In this document: positions 51,719 to 63,685 of the stretch, one piece after another
How positions within the stretch are numbered: the stretch's first letter is position 1
Layout: every line of letters begins with the position of its first letter
Assembly: GCA_034509425.1 (NCBI GenBank)
Contig: JAVTVJ010000033.1
Span: 2,666,001-2,730,000 of the forward strand
Reading direction: 5' to 3'
DNA length: 64,000 nucleotides
Source of the DNA: Eopsaltria australis
Lineage: Eukaryota; Chordata; Aves; Passeriformes; Petroicidae
Notes under the pieces: model-generated
Seen by the model: only the letters and a program-made list of their open reading frames with translations
The model's database searches: none
Told to the model about the DNA's origin: nothing
Made by a program: the position numbers and the translations under genes

Positions 51719-53699
51719 TTTGCAACACAATACTGGAACTTCATCTTGAAAAACACATGATAAATATCCCACATTTCTTCTGATTTGAATCAAATTACCT
51801 ACTTTAGATATCACAATTTCAAGATAGAAACTTCAGATACGACTTCACATTTACTTTAAGAGGAGCCTAGGACACACAGCTCTTTGTATACAGCCATGAT
51901 ATCTACATTATTTATATGAAGCACAACCAACACTGGAGTTATTACAGTCTGAGGTAGGAATCTCTATCTTCAAGAGATAGTAGAACTACATGGGTCACAG
52001 ATAAGGCACTGTGGTACACTCAGTTTATATTGTTATTTTGCTGATCGTCACACTTTATTCACTTTTTCCCTTTATTTTTTTCCCCATGTTTTTATTTCTA
52101 CGTGAAACTACTGTTTTGTTTTCTGTTTGGCACTTTTTTCCTCAATAGTTCTCTTTTATATAATTAGAAATACCTTTGAATACCTTGGAAATACCATTTT
52201 CCTAATAATAAAGTTATACATGAAACCACAAACACAAATGACACACAAACCTTAAAATCCTATTTGTTATTCTCAATCTTGTCCTTTCATCCCAATTACA
52301 GTGTGATTGGTTCATCATAGTAGGTAGATATGATTTTTCAAAAACAAATTAGGTAGCACATTGCCTGCATTGGTACATTTAACTGCAGTTATTTGCTTTC
52401 ATTCACAACTACAGGAGTAAATTTTGACTCATGCCAGAAGTCTAGACTTGATAGACAAGTTTTGAAATGCCCTGAGCAATATCTTGAAGACCCATGGCAC
52501 TATGCATGAGGTATTGTGCAAGGGGCACCAGGGGGAGAGCAAAGAAATATGAACTGTGAACTATAGGATCAAATGTCTGTCTTTGTCTGCCTCACACCTC
52601 TTCAATTAGTTGATTAAATAAATCACTCAGAAAAGCTTGGATGCTGATGCATATTTTATTCCTACAGGCAAGCTGGCTGTTGGATATCCTCTTTTCATTC
52701 TACAGTAATTAGTTTTTTAAAACTTGTTTATCTGACTTTTTTTAAAATGCATGCTTTAAAAGAATTATTTCTATTCTCTAGAAGTCCTGAATTTGTAATC
52801 ACTATCTGTGTTGATGGTGACTAAGGAAAATATCTCAATACATACAGAATTCAGTACAGAATCTTGAATCTGTGTGATTTGCAAAAGTTGGATATTAGCT
52901 TATTTACATATTAAAAATCACAATAGGTTGGCATATATCCAAAATATAAACAACCTCATATAATTTGCCCTGGTGGAGGTTTATCCAGGCAGTGGAATAA
53001 CAGCCTGAACTTGGTGATAAATTCAAACAAAAACAAAAACAACAGCAAAAAACTAACCAATCAAACAAAAAAGTCATTTGATTCATGAGAGGGCTAAAAC
53101 TACAGGGATGAAATTACACTCACCATTCCTTCCAAATCTTCTGCAGAAAATGGGTAAAGTAAACCAGTTTTTTCTTTTATGGAGGTAAGTGAGCTGGGAA
53201 ATAATCTTGCCTAAAATTAGTTATTTAATATTTAGTGAGGTACCCTCAAGGTCTGCTATGAAAGACCTTCTCTTTCAATAGAGAAAGTCTTTATTATTTT
53301 CTTTCTAAGGCTTAGAAGTTTCAAATTTTTTGTACCTCAGAGAAACACCTGAGTGCTTATTGAAGAAACCTTTTGATTTTCCTTCTTTTGAAAAAAATAA
53401 GAGATGAAAATACATAAAATAGTATTTTCTTTGTTAATCAGCGTTTTGCCACATTTTCCTTTCACTAACTTTTAATGTATTTATACAAGTATAAAATAAT
53501 GGTTGTGTTGGGTTCCTCTAGCCTTAAAATCTTGTACTTGTTTGCTCAAAATTACTTTTATTCCGCTCTGAAAAGAAGAACTAATGTAGAAAGCCTTGAA
53601 AAAAAGAGAGCTGCTACACTATCCTTTAGAAAATGATTGAGCAGGTTAACTCAGGGAATATCTGAGAGCTGAGACACTGCATCTTATATAGAGAAAGAG

Positions 53700-54030
53700 T
53701 AGAACTCGGTTGTTAAATGGGAATGTGCAGTGCTCCCTTAGATGTAAGGCATTCCACCCATCTGCCATCCCCCACTCTGGAAGAGTGTGGGCTACCAATA
53801 GATCTTGCATCCTGTATGCCATTGCTATGAAAATATTTCAGATGGCTTGGTACATCAGAGATGACCCAGTGGCACTGGGCGCCTGTGTTTAGGCAGCTAA
53901 CATGAATCCAGAGGGCTGGATTCAATTTAGCTTCTTAGATAGCTAAATTTAGATAACTACCTGTCAAGGTGTTATTACCTAAACTGCAGGTCTAATGAAC
54001 ACCTAGGACACAAGCCCAATTATGTGTGCA
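53700..54030. repeat. Possible ancient unclassified repeat
   Basis: GGCGCCTGTGTTTAGGCAG (near 53878), TAGCTAAATTTAGATAAC and CCTAAACTGCAGG (near 53980), followed by ACACCTAGGACAC, resemble the TAGGTG/CCTAAA vocabulary at 41640-42090 and 27275-27320. The order GATAACTACCTGT..ACCTAAA..ACAC..TGTGTGCAGAT is partly echoed at 41690-41730 (TAGGTGACCTGTG..ACACATGTGCAGAC). The similarity is weak and was judged by eye. Confidence 0.25.
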
Positions 54031-55184
54031 GATACATTCTGTGGTGATGTGCAGCTTTCAGTACGGCCATTCTGAACTTTACTGCTGTGCATGAATAAAA
54101 CCTTTAATCCCAGGGGAAATATAGGCAGTATAAATTTGCTCAATATTAAATGTTTAAGAGATGTTGAACCATCAGCATCCCAACCTTCTGTCTTGGAGTT
54201 TTTCCACTATTTGTGGACCATTAATGCTGAAAGTGGTTAAACAGGATTTGTGCATTTTAGACAGATGTTTTGGTAATCAACCAAACATTTACTAGACACT
54301 GAGATCAGGTGCCTATTTTCTCACCTCTGCTGATGGGAAGGAATATGTGTGATTAGAAACAGGCATGTGAGATTGTCACAATCCAACCGTCCTTTCACGG
54401 TGTGTTTTTCAGGAATGGTCAAGAGTTCTTGAAGCTCATTGTCTGCTGGGATGTTTGATTCATTTATGGGCTATTATGTTACAGTCTTCTGAAGTAGGGA
54501 GGGAGGTATATGAGTGACTTTTCTATTCTTGCTTGCTATCACCCTTCAATCAAACTTTGCAAAGTCTGAGAAACCACCTTGTAGCTTTCAATCAAGCTTT
54601 GGGAGTAGTCCCTGGCGTATGGTTGGTAAAAGAAAATATTGATGCTGTGTTGTTTGGTGGGTTTTTTTCTCCTTTGGTGGGAATGTAAAAAGATTTTTCT
54701 TTAGTGAGTTAATTTTAAAGCTAGACACAGATCTTGCATGAGATGTTATTTCTACTACTTACTTATGTTCTTTAAGTAACACTGATGGTTGTCTTAAGAA
54801 AAAGAGGCAACAGTTCAGACATGAAACTTTTGATGCTTTATTTTTTTCATTTCAGTCATCACATTTAAGATATTCACACAATACTCTTTATTACTCATAT
54901 TCTTAAAATTATGTATCATATATATCTATGTAATAAGGATCAAACTGTTGATGCAAGTAAACTTGGTTAGGCTGAAATAAATACTCTAGATATTTTAAAT
55001 TGATGAAGATGAGACAAGCAGCAGCAACACCAAAGGTATTAATAATCAATATAAATGTTTCTGGTATGGATCAAAATCTTATTAATTTTTTGTGTTTTCA
55101 CAGCCACATTACAGATTTTAGAGAGTTTAATTTTTACATCTCCCATAAACAATGCCAGCCTTCTGTTCAGTGAGCAGCAGGCTC

Positions 55185-55214
55185 AAATCTAAGTAAGAAG
55201 ACTTACTTAGATTT
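55185..55214. repeat. Perfect 13-bp inverted repeat
   Basis: AAATCTAAGTAAG at 55185-55197 and CTTACTTAGATTT at 55202-55214 are exact reverse complements around a 4-base loop. The structure could have arisen by a template switch during replication. Confidence 0.95.
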
Positions 55215-55238
55215 AAATCTAGTATTAAATCTAGTATT
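55215..55238 (+). repeat. 12-bp perfect tandem duplication
   Basis: AAATCTAGTATT occurs twice in direct succession (55215-55226 and 55227-55238), abutting the right arm of the neighbouring inverted repeat and starting with the same AAATCT word. Confidence 0.95.
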
Positions 55239-56194
55239 AAAGATACATCTATCACCACATAAGCTTGTTTTAAATCTGAAATTTTATTTAATTTCTAACA
55301 TAGTTTTCTGGATATTATTCATGTTTATAGGGGAGAACCTGACAGGAAAAGACTGAATTTCTTGAAATACTCTTCTGAGAAGACACCCAACTGAGCAAAG
55401 AGTAGTAGTAGTTATTTTCTCTTTTTTCCCCTGTTGGATTTCATTAACACAATGGCTTAATTTTAAGCAGGGGATTTATTTTCACTTAGTTGGGGATTAT
55501 TTGCTAAAACATTCCGAGGGTATTCAAGTTTCGAATGTACATAGCCTATATAGCAGTAAATAATCTAACAGCTCATTTACTTTCAGATCCACCTGCACAA
55601 CTAATACTGCCTTTTTTCTTGTGTGTGCAGCCAGCTTTGTTATAAGCACTCATACATTCTTTTGTACCAAGAAGTAAATTGTTTTCTGAAGACAGCATCT
55701 TTGGGTTTCGATTCCTACAAATGTTAGCTCTGAGTGAAGATACAAGAAAAAGGGATCCATGGAAAAAATACTACAGAGAAGATAGCACCCAGTGAACATA
55801 GAATAAATTAAGAATGAATGTTTCTTGAGGAATATGCTCGTTTGCATTTCATAGTCCCCTAAATCACATATATGTATATATATAACAAATTCCAATTAAC
55901 ACTTTTAAAATTCAGCCTTTCTCCTCTGAAGCATGGAAAAAATATAATTTTGTACCATTTGCAGTGATTTTATGATTTTTTCTGGACTGAATATAATTTT
56001 AGTGCTTTTTTTCCCCAACCAATTTGACTACCAGTTCTCATGTTCTTTATTGCTGTCACTCTACAAAGAAATAATAAAATATCATGAAGATGGAGATTTT
56101 GATAGTTTCCTCAGTTTAGGTTGAAAGATATTTCTCTTTTTTCTTGACCTCTCTGGAATTTTGTATATTTTGTAGCTTTCAAACTCGAAATTTT

Positions 56195-56465
56195 TAATGC
56201 TGTTGTGTTCTGTGGTGTAGTGACCTTAGCTGGCTGCCAGAACCCAGCCGTTCTGCCTCTCTGCCTCTTCAACAAGGCAGGGGAAGAAAATAAGATGAAA
56301 AGCTCATGGGCCAATCTAAAGACATGGACATCACTCAAACTAACTACATTCATGGGCAAAACAGACTTGAGCAAGGGAAAATGGACTTAATTCACTCTTA
56401 ATTAAAATAGATTTGAAAGCTACATGTGCAAAAATTCACCAAAACCATTAAAATAAATAAGACAT
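56195..56465 (+). mobile_element. Avian LTR/ERV-type interspersed repeat fragment
   Basis: GTAGTGACCTTAGCTGGCTG, CCAGAACCCAGCCG, CTCTTCAACAAGGCAGGGGA, AGAAAATAAGATGAAAAGCT, CATGGGCAAAACAGACTTGA and TAATTCACTCTTAATTAAAAT follow the order of a repeat that is abundant in bird genomes and that I associate with endogenous retroviral LTRs. The strand given is the reading direction of this match, not necessarily that of the parent element. The copy is diverged, and no coding sequence is visible. Confidence 0.65.
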
Positions 56466-59400
56466 GAAGGCAAATAACTATAGATGTCAATTAACCAGTG
56501 CTATTTGAAGGTTTCATTCTATCAACTCAAAAGGAGGATATTTTGAAGTGTGCTTTTAATGGTGCTTAAGAGGCAAATTAAATAACAATTTGGAGACTGA
56601 ATAAAGCTTTTAAGCACAAAATATGGTACTTGATTTTCCCTAAAAGCATCCATTATATATTGAGTCTGTATAGGCAAAATTAAAGATAAGTAGCCTATAT
56701 TTTTAAAGAGAAGCCAGCGTTGCCTTTTTGTCTGTACTCCCCTCTTGTCGGGTTGGGAACATGTTAGGAGAAGTATTTTTGGAAACTCCTGTGGCTAACT
56801 TTATTTTTAGCCTACTAAGAAGAAAAGTCATGGCTTTTTGGTTCTGGATTCACCACATTGTTGGAAAAATATCTGTTCTGTCTCATTAACTTCAAAGGCA
56901 GCAGGACCAGATTTTCACTTTAAAGGTGAGGAAGGACTGACAAGTTCTTCTGAAATGCCTGCACTCATTCTGGCTCTTGAAAGGTCTGGATTGTTTACAG
57001 CCAACATAAGCCAAAACACATGAATGGAAATACATCCATTCATTTAAATGGATGTAAGGAAGAGTTTTCACTGCAGCTTTCCTGCGATCCCTCCCACCAG
57101 TTAAATGATGAGGACAATTTTGTGATTGTCAACAATGTGCCTTCTCTTCAAAAGTAGTGCAATCTGGTGGAAAGAAAACCAGTGGGCTGAAGCTTAATAT
57201 GTATCTCCTTCTTCCTTGACAGCTGCCGATTTAATAAACATATTGCACGAAACCTTACAGCAGTATTACTAGAGTAGTGACTAGAAAGAAGCAGAATCAG
57301 GCAGAATCTCAGTAGGCCTGAACTTTAAATTATATTTATCAAGCAAAAATAAAACTTTGAGACATATAACAGGTTTTTTGATGTGTTTTCTGATAAGTTA
57401 TGCTATGATTTGGAAGTAGTTGTTTGTTCGTTTGCTTTGTTTTTTAGTTCAGTTCTAGATTTAGGTTCATAACCTTTCCAATATCCTAAATTAGATTTTG
57501 CAAATGTAGAAGCTATGAATGCATTAAACTTTAGGAATTTGCACTTTTCTTCTGCAGAAACAGTCACGTGTCCAGTCTGGGTAATTCCTCATTTTACAGT
57601 GTTCAAAAAGGTCAGAACATGATGACCAGAACACTGGAAGTTGAGTTATTCTAAGGAGTTAAAAATGAAGAGGCTCAACAATAATTTAAGCATGTTATGT
57701 AGAGCGTCTGGGATATGGGAATTTCATTTATTTAATTACAGCTATCACTAGGTAAATCAATTTATAGAAGATACATGAGCCTGGAAGACTGAGATAAGTT
57801 TTTGTATTCCACCTTTGCTGTCTGAAAAGTTGATGTCTTGGGTAGAAAGCTAGCTGAATACTAATTGTTCCGTGGTGTCTTGCAAGGCAGTCTGGTTGAT
57901 ATTTTGGCTTTGATTTGGATGTAACAGCTCTCTTATGAGACTGGCAACCCACTTATTCTCAATTGCATCCGTGCATGCTGGAGGACATACATGAATAGTT
58001 CTTATCCCCAGATGTTCACTGCTGTTTTCAGCAGAGATTCCAAACTTTAAACACTGGTACCTTGCCAGAAATTCAAAATTCTGGACACTATTTGCATATA
58101 GTCAGGCAGATGGCAGGCGCCCTCATTGTTAATTTAGAAGGTTACAGCTCCTGGCTTAAAATATTCTGTCTTGATGTTAGCGCTTTGAAAAAACTTTCCT
58201 TTTGTCTATGGCTGAAAGTCTATCTGTTTTGGTAATATATCAAATAATGTACCTCTATATATACAGTTCATAGAAATAAAAATACACTCACATAAATCCC
58301 CATGTATACACCATGACATCTTGCTCTATTTGTGTTTATGTGCACTTTACAGTGTCTATCTTTATGTACATAAATAAAAAAAGACATTTGTTGATAATTG
58401 AAATTATTAATTTTCTACAGAAATTAATAACAAAATACGTGGCCACTTTCAAAGTTTATGACTCTTGATCTAAATGTAAATGACTGAGGCAGGTCTTCAT
58501 TTTATCTAGAAATTAATTTCTTTTTCTGTGCTGCTGCAAATTGATTTTGAGCACAAATGGATTCCATCTGTTGCCAGGTAAGGAAACTTTCACAATTTAC
58601 ACTTCAGTGTGGACTAAATTTCTAAACTTTGCCTGATGGCTGGAATAATTAGATCATCAGAGCAAAATAATAGCTCTGATACAACAGAGTATCTTCTGTA
58701 AAATATAATATTTTGGAGAGGCATGATGAAATCTATAATACAGCCAACTGATTATATATCAAGATATTTTGACATCAGAATACACTCCTGATGGCTGCTA
58801 GAGTTACTTTAAATGCTTCATTTAAAATCCTAAGAGTATGGTTGATTTTTTGGTTGGCCTCAGTAGTGGCATGCGTCACTGAAAGTAAAAATATTAATAA
58901 AAAGGAAATGGCTTTATTCCTTTCTTTCCTTTTCCCCCTGTGTATTTACTTTCTAAGTTTTAGTGTTTTACAGTCATCCATTACACAAAATACATGAAGG
59001 TTTTATCATTAACAAACTCCCTCAGTGCAGATGCTTCCTGCAGTAAAACATCAAATCTGTGACCTTAAGCATTGTTTCTTTCCCATCAGATTCATTGGAG
59101 AAGGTGTTTTCCTGCTTTGACTCTTGCTGTAATACTGAAGGGTCCACATTCAATCCCAGGTCTTTGCATACTTGCACCATGTACAATCTTGTGTCAATAT
59201 TATAAAAAAAACTACCGAGACTCATGGTAAAATCAATGCTATTGTTTATAGATAGTCATGGGGAAGTTCTGTGGCCACTTTTCTCAAGCAGAGACCAAAA
59301 AAACATGAAAAACAAGCGAGATAAAACACTGAAACACACTGAACTGCACAGTCACACAGACTGAAATTTTATGTCATCCCTATGATACCTACAAAATGAA

Positions 59401-60992
59401 GCAGGGAAAGGACAGTAAAATTTTATCATTTAGGAGTTTCTCATTGAATAGCTAGAGGTCTAGTATCCACATTTTACCATTTTAGACAGTCAAAATTTTG
59501 TTATATTTCGTCTGCAGCTACAGTGGCTACAGGATCAATCTGATGGCATCCCAAAAAGCAAGAAATCTGATCATGTCATTGTTTGTGACACAATTGTACC
59601 TATACCAAAGCCTTGGGTAAGAAAAAGGGAAATAAAGGCAGTCTAACTAACAGAAGGGAGTTAAAAATAAATCCAGTAAAGTTTGGTGGAAATTTATTTA
59701 AATCATGCTACAGCTGTAGATATTAAACTCAATTAATAGAGATGTGTCACTTTACCTGAAATGAAGTTCTGTGCCAGTATCAAGTCTCTTTTCTTGCCTG
59801 ACAACAAAGATTCAGTAAAACCAAGCTGCAGATTGAAGACAGAGCACACTTGTCAAATTTTCTGACTAGAAATAAGATGATATAAATCAGGAAATATATG
59901 AAAACTCTGGAGAGTAGCTGTTGGGAGATTTCAACCTCACTACACGTTGGGCACCTCCATTTCGTCTTTAAGTCCAAAAGGTACTTTTATAATTTGCTTA
60001 AATTTTCTGAATATAAAACAGGTCATAGAACTTCTCTGAGTGGTTCTATATCAACTTCTGTGTGCATATTTTATTTGAACCATAATGGCTCATCCACCAT
60101 TAATATGAGGATTTTGCACATTTCAAGTACATGTACTGAAAGTGTTTTTATGAGGAACTGACACTTTTACTTGCTATAATATTTATTTACAGCTTGATTC
60201 TATGTGAGTTTTTTGGTGTTGTGGGGGTTTTTTAAAGTGCTTTAATATTGTTTGCAGAGTACTACCTTTAATGGACATTGTGTATTTGCAGTTCATTAGC
60301 CATCCCTAAGCACACAGACAAGTAGAATAAACACAAGAATGAAAATCCCTAAACACCTTTAGTTTCTATAGCATATGAATGTCCACAAACAGAAACCAGT
60401 CAAGTAATAAATTTTATGATTTTAATCCAACTAACCCATCAAAAAAATAGTCATGAAGTCTGAAATGATAAAAAAAAAAATGTCTTGATGTAATGAGCCA
60501 GACAGCATACCAATATAATCCTCAAACACAATAAGTCAGTCAATAAAAATGTAACAACATTTTGCAATACAGTTCACAAAAACATGAAAACTGAACCTTC
60601 TTCCCAGTACACCATGAAAAGTAACTAAGGTTCAATATCATAGGGATTTCAGTATTTTACAAATACCTTGTTCTTTACTTGTTTTTATATCCAATGATGG
60701 TATATAAAGAAAACTTTTCACCAAAACATAGGAGACTGTAATTATTCTCAAATTAGTCACTTTTCTTATAATTTGCCATTTTCAGTAGTTTTTCCAATTA
60801 ACCTTCCTTTTTTGGGCAAGGGTTTCCCTTTAAGTGTTGCGTGTGATCCAGCCCTCCAAATCCTTTAAAAGCTAATGGAAAGAGATACACATCTCCAAAG
60901 GCCTGCAATCACTTTCTGAGACTTCTACTTGAGGAACAGAAGAGTCGTCTTTTACAGGTGCCTTCTTCCTCCATCAAGGATGGAAAGAAGCC
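56466..60992. other. AT-rich unique DNA, no gene seen
   Basis: A 9-bp inverted repeat (TACATCCAT / ATGGATGTA) lies at 57031-57056. A run of 11 A is at 60470-60480. No gene or repeat family is recognisable. Confidence 0.5.
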
Positions 60993-61601
60993 TGTAAAGG
61001 TGTGTGGAAGGAAAATGTCTGCTCCTTTAACAGTATCTGAACAGAGAAGGCATGGACAAAATCATACAGAGACATACATATGATAAGGGAGGTCTTGATA
61101 AGAACAACCCTGGTCAGATAGGCTGATTAATAAGGATATGTGGAATGTGAAGAAGTTTATTTTCTCAGCTGGGAAGATAAGGAAAAGGAGGGAAAGAAAC
61201 ACAGTTATAAAAGATGATCAATTAGCACTAACAAAGACTACAACCAGAAACAAAGCTTGTGTGTCACACTAATTGATGGGGTATCAAAAAATTGTCAGGC
61301 AAACCAGGACTCTGCAATGGCTAGTGATGCAAATCTGAATGTGCAGAGCATTGGAAAGGGTTCAGTGGGACTATGCCAACTGATGAGGCCATGAACAGAG
61401 GAAAGGAGAGCAGGGAGGAACAAAAAGGAGGTAGGTAGAAAGGGATAGAGAGAGGAGTGCCATGTCAAATAGGGCCAGTTGCTAAGTTTGTCAGGCTGAG
61501 CCCAGCTCCTGATCACCCTATTCTGTCCTGTCTTAATAAATATTTTCTTAACAATCTCTCTGCGTGATCTTGCCCTCTACTCTGTGTGTGTCAGCACTGC
61601 A
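60993..61601 (+). mobile_element. Probable LTR (about 610 bases)
   Basis: The interval starts TGTAAAGGTGTGTGGAAGG and ends GTCAGCACTGCA, giving TG..CA ends. Near its 3' end it has TCTTAATAAATATTTTCTT with an AATAAA polyadenylation signal at 61534-61539, followed by TCTCTGCGTGATCTTGCCC, an arrangement typical of the R/U5 part of a retroviral LTR. The following GTGACAGCTACTGGAGGGTG could be the start of the internal region. I do not recognise the subfamily, and no second LTR copy is visible, so boundaries are uncertain. Confidence 0.5.
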
Positions 61602-62330
61602 AGAATTCAGTGACAGCTACTGGAGGGTGAGCAGAGGGCATGAACAGAATTGAGTGGGGGACTCAACACTGTTGGCTGAAGCAGCACTGGGGGTCACAGC
61701 CTATATCCTGGATGTCAGCTGATGGAACCAAGCACCTGTATATTTCCAGCTGGTTGTGCACAGGGTGTGCATGAGGATCTGTCGGAAAACTCCAAGCTGA
61801 ATCAGGCCCAGGTTCAGGCAGGGCTATCAGGCAGGTGGAGGGTTTGTGCTGGTGTTTGGGGGGACCTGGGATTGCAGTGTGTGTGCAGGGACCCATGGGG
61901 TGAGTTAAGGGGGTAGTAATCCTGTCAGGGTGCCAGGTTGGCAGGTGTGGGTGCTCAAGGAATCTGTGAATGTCCATGTGCTTGTGAACCCGGGGAGGGT
62001 GGGGTGTGTGCTGCACTTATGATCTTCTGCCTCTGCCGCCCCAAAAGGAGGAGGGGATGTGTCTCTTTGTGCCTGTGTCTGGTGTGAGTCCTGAACTTGG
62101 ATGCTGGAGCAGCACCTTGTCTGCAGCTGTGTCAGCATCCTGTTTGTGTCCCCTGCTCTATGTGTTTGGAATATGTGCTCAACTTCACTTCAGGCTGAAC
62201 CTAAAAATGAGAGAGCAGCATCTGCAACCTTCAGCCTGACCCAAGGTCTCCCAGCACATGGATCCTGTGTTGGCACTGCTGAAGAAGGCAGCTGCAAATT
62301 CTGGGTGAATTTTTCATCTTGAATCAGAAA
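61602..62330 (+). mobile_element. GC-rich block, probably ERV leader/internal DNA
   Basis: This stretch is markedly richer in G and C than anything else in the window and abounds in GTGTGTGC, GGTGTG and CAGGG words. It directly follows the probable LTR. Overlapping open frames occur on both strands (up to 117 codons, 61663-62016 minus), as expected for GC-rich sequence with few stops. None resembles a retroviral protein that I can recognise. An unrelated GC-rich unique sequence is the alternative. Confidence 0.35.
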
Positions 62331-63557
62331 ACAGCAGAAAAATATTAAATACTACACCTAGATTTCAACATAAGTTTCTTAGCCGTACACTAAGGTGTTA
62401 AAGATTAAACATGGGACTATGCAGTTACAGGTAGCCAATCTGCAGCAAGATGACTTAAATTTTTTACTAAACTTATTAGCCTTCCCTTCTTCCCTTTTCC
62501 TTTTTTATTTTCTGCTGATTATACATACAGTTTATTGCCAATACTTAAGATGGCCTTAGAGTCTTGTTATCTTTTCTAGACTTGGAGTAACTTCTGTGCC
62601 AGTAGATGCTTTTCTGCCCAGAGCTATTTTCCATGCGGTCATCCTGGGACAAGATTTGAGCTTGCAAGAAAAATAATCCAATGCAAGCATCAACATGAGA
62701 AACTAAAAATTTATCTTTGGGCTGAGGAGAGGAAATCAATTTTGGACAATTGTGCATAGCACTCCGTCTCCAAGCAGATGCAGATTTCTTTTTTGCCTGC
62801 ACACCGAGGCCATCCATGAGGAGGCTTGGAGTTCTGCAGCATGACTGTGATCTCTTCTACAGGTTCTAGGGCATAATCTGAAATTACTTATTTTCTGGTA
62901 TCTTTTGGTACTTTATTTGCCCTGAGGCTGCAGCTATGAATACATGCAGACAACAGTACCTTACCCTCTGAGGAGGTGTCAAGCTCCCTGAAATGAGTTC
63001 CCCACCAGTCATGCATTATCTTAAAAGGAACTGTGCTTTGGAGGCTCAGCAAACCATGCCTGCATCAGTGTAAAGATTTCATAGTGCTTCTGTTGGACTG
63101 CAGCTACTCCACAACGTAGTGCTTGGCTGAGGCCAGAGGGAAGTGGACACAGTTTCCTAGGGGAAAGGAGGATGATTTGCTAAAAGTGAGGGAAGAAAGC
63201 AATATTGAGGCTCCTCTATGTAGCACTATCACAGTAGGACACTGCAGATGGGAACAGGCAGATGTATTTTGCAGACACAGCAAAAGAAAACCAGTGCTTT
63301 TTCTTGTAAGAGAGGGAGGCGAAGAAGTCTGCTGTTGAAAAGTGGTTTTCAGATGGTTTGGACAGAGTTTAGGCATAGACAGAGGCAATATGCTCTGCCA
63401 GTGTGCCCCATGTAATTGAAAGTGATCAGGTGTTCATTTCATTCAATTTGAAATGACGTGTTACCACTCAAAAATAAAAGATTCCAAAGACAACACGTTC
63501 TGAAAATATTTCTGTCTTATTACTTTGACAAATTAGGGCTTTAACTCCCTTTTCTTC
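62331..63557. other. Unique DNA, no gene seen
   Basis: Base composition returns to AT-rich after about 62330. The frames at 62545-62817 and 63104-63388 (both minus) have no recognisable motif. I see no repeat family. Confidence 0.5.
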
Positions 63558-63685
63558 TCCTGTCAGAAAAGGAACTGAAGGCCTTGATGGACAAAAAATT
63601 GACCATGACACAGCAGCGTGATCTTGTGGTAGATAAGCCCAACAGCTTCCGACTGCATTGGGAAGAGTCTTTAGTAAACTGTTGT
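63558..63685 (+). mobile_element. CR1 LINE reverse-transcriptase fragment
   Basis: In frame on the plus strand, this encodes EKELKALMDKKLTMTQQRDL, then VVDKP, and a HWEE-like end. The CR1 ORF2 C-terminal region has the same order (KLTMSQQCALVAKKAN, then GCIRKS), and the DNA words GACCATGACACAGCAGCGTG and GCATTGGGAAGAGTCTTTAG match well. This is the part of ORF2 after the catalytic RT core. Neither the catalytic motif nor the CR1 3' end is present, so this is a dead internal scrap. Confidence 0.85.

Larger units (their letters stand above)
51719..56194. other. AT-rich DNA, no gene seen
   Basis: Contains an A-rich tract at about 53022-53070 (CAAACAAAAACAAAAACAAC type), a possible old repeat at 53700-54030 and a palindrome with a tandem duplication at 55185-55238. 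No gene is recognisable. Confidence 0.5.

Noticed and set aside
61663..62016. 117-codon minus-strand frame as a proline/histidine-rich protein
   Set aside because: The composition follows from the GC-rich GTGTG-type wording, frames are open on both strands at once, and no retroviral or host domain is recognisable.
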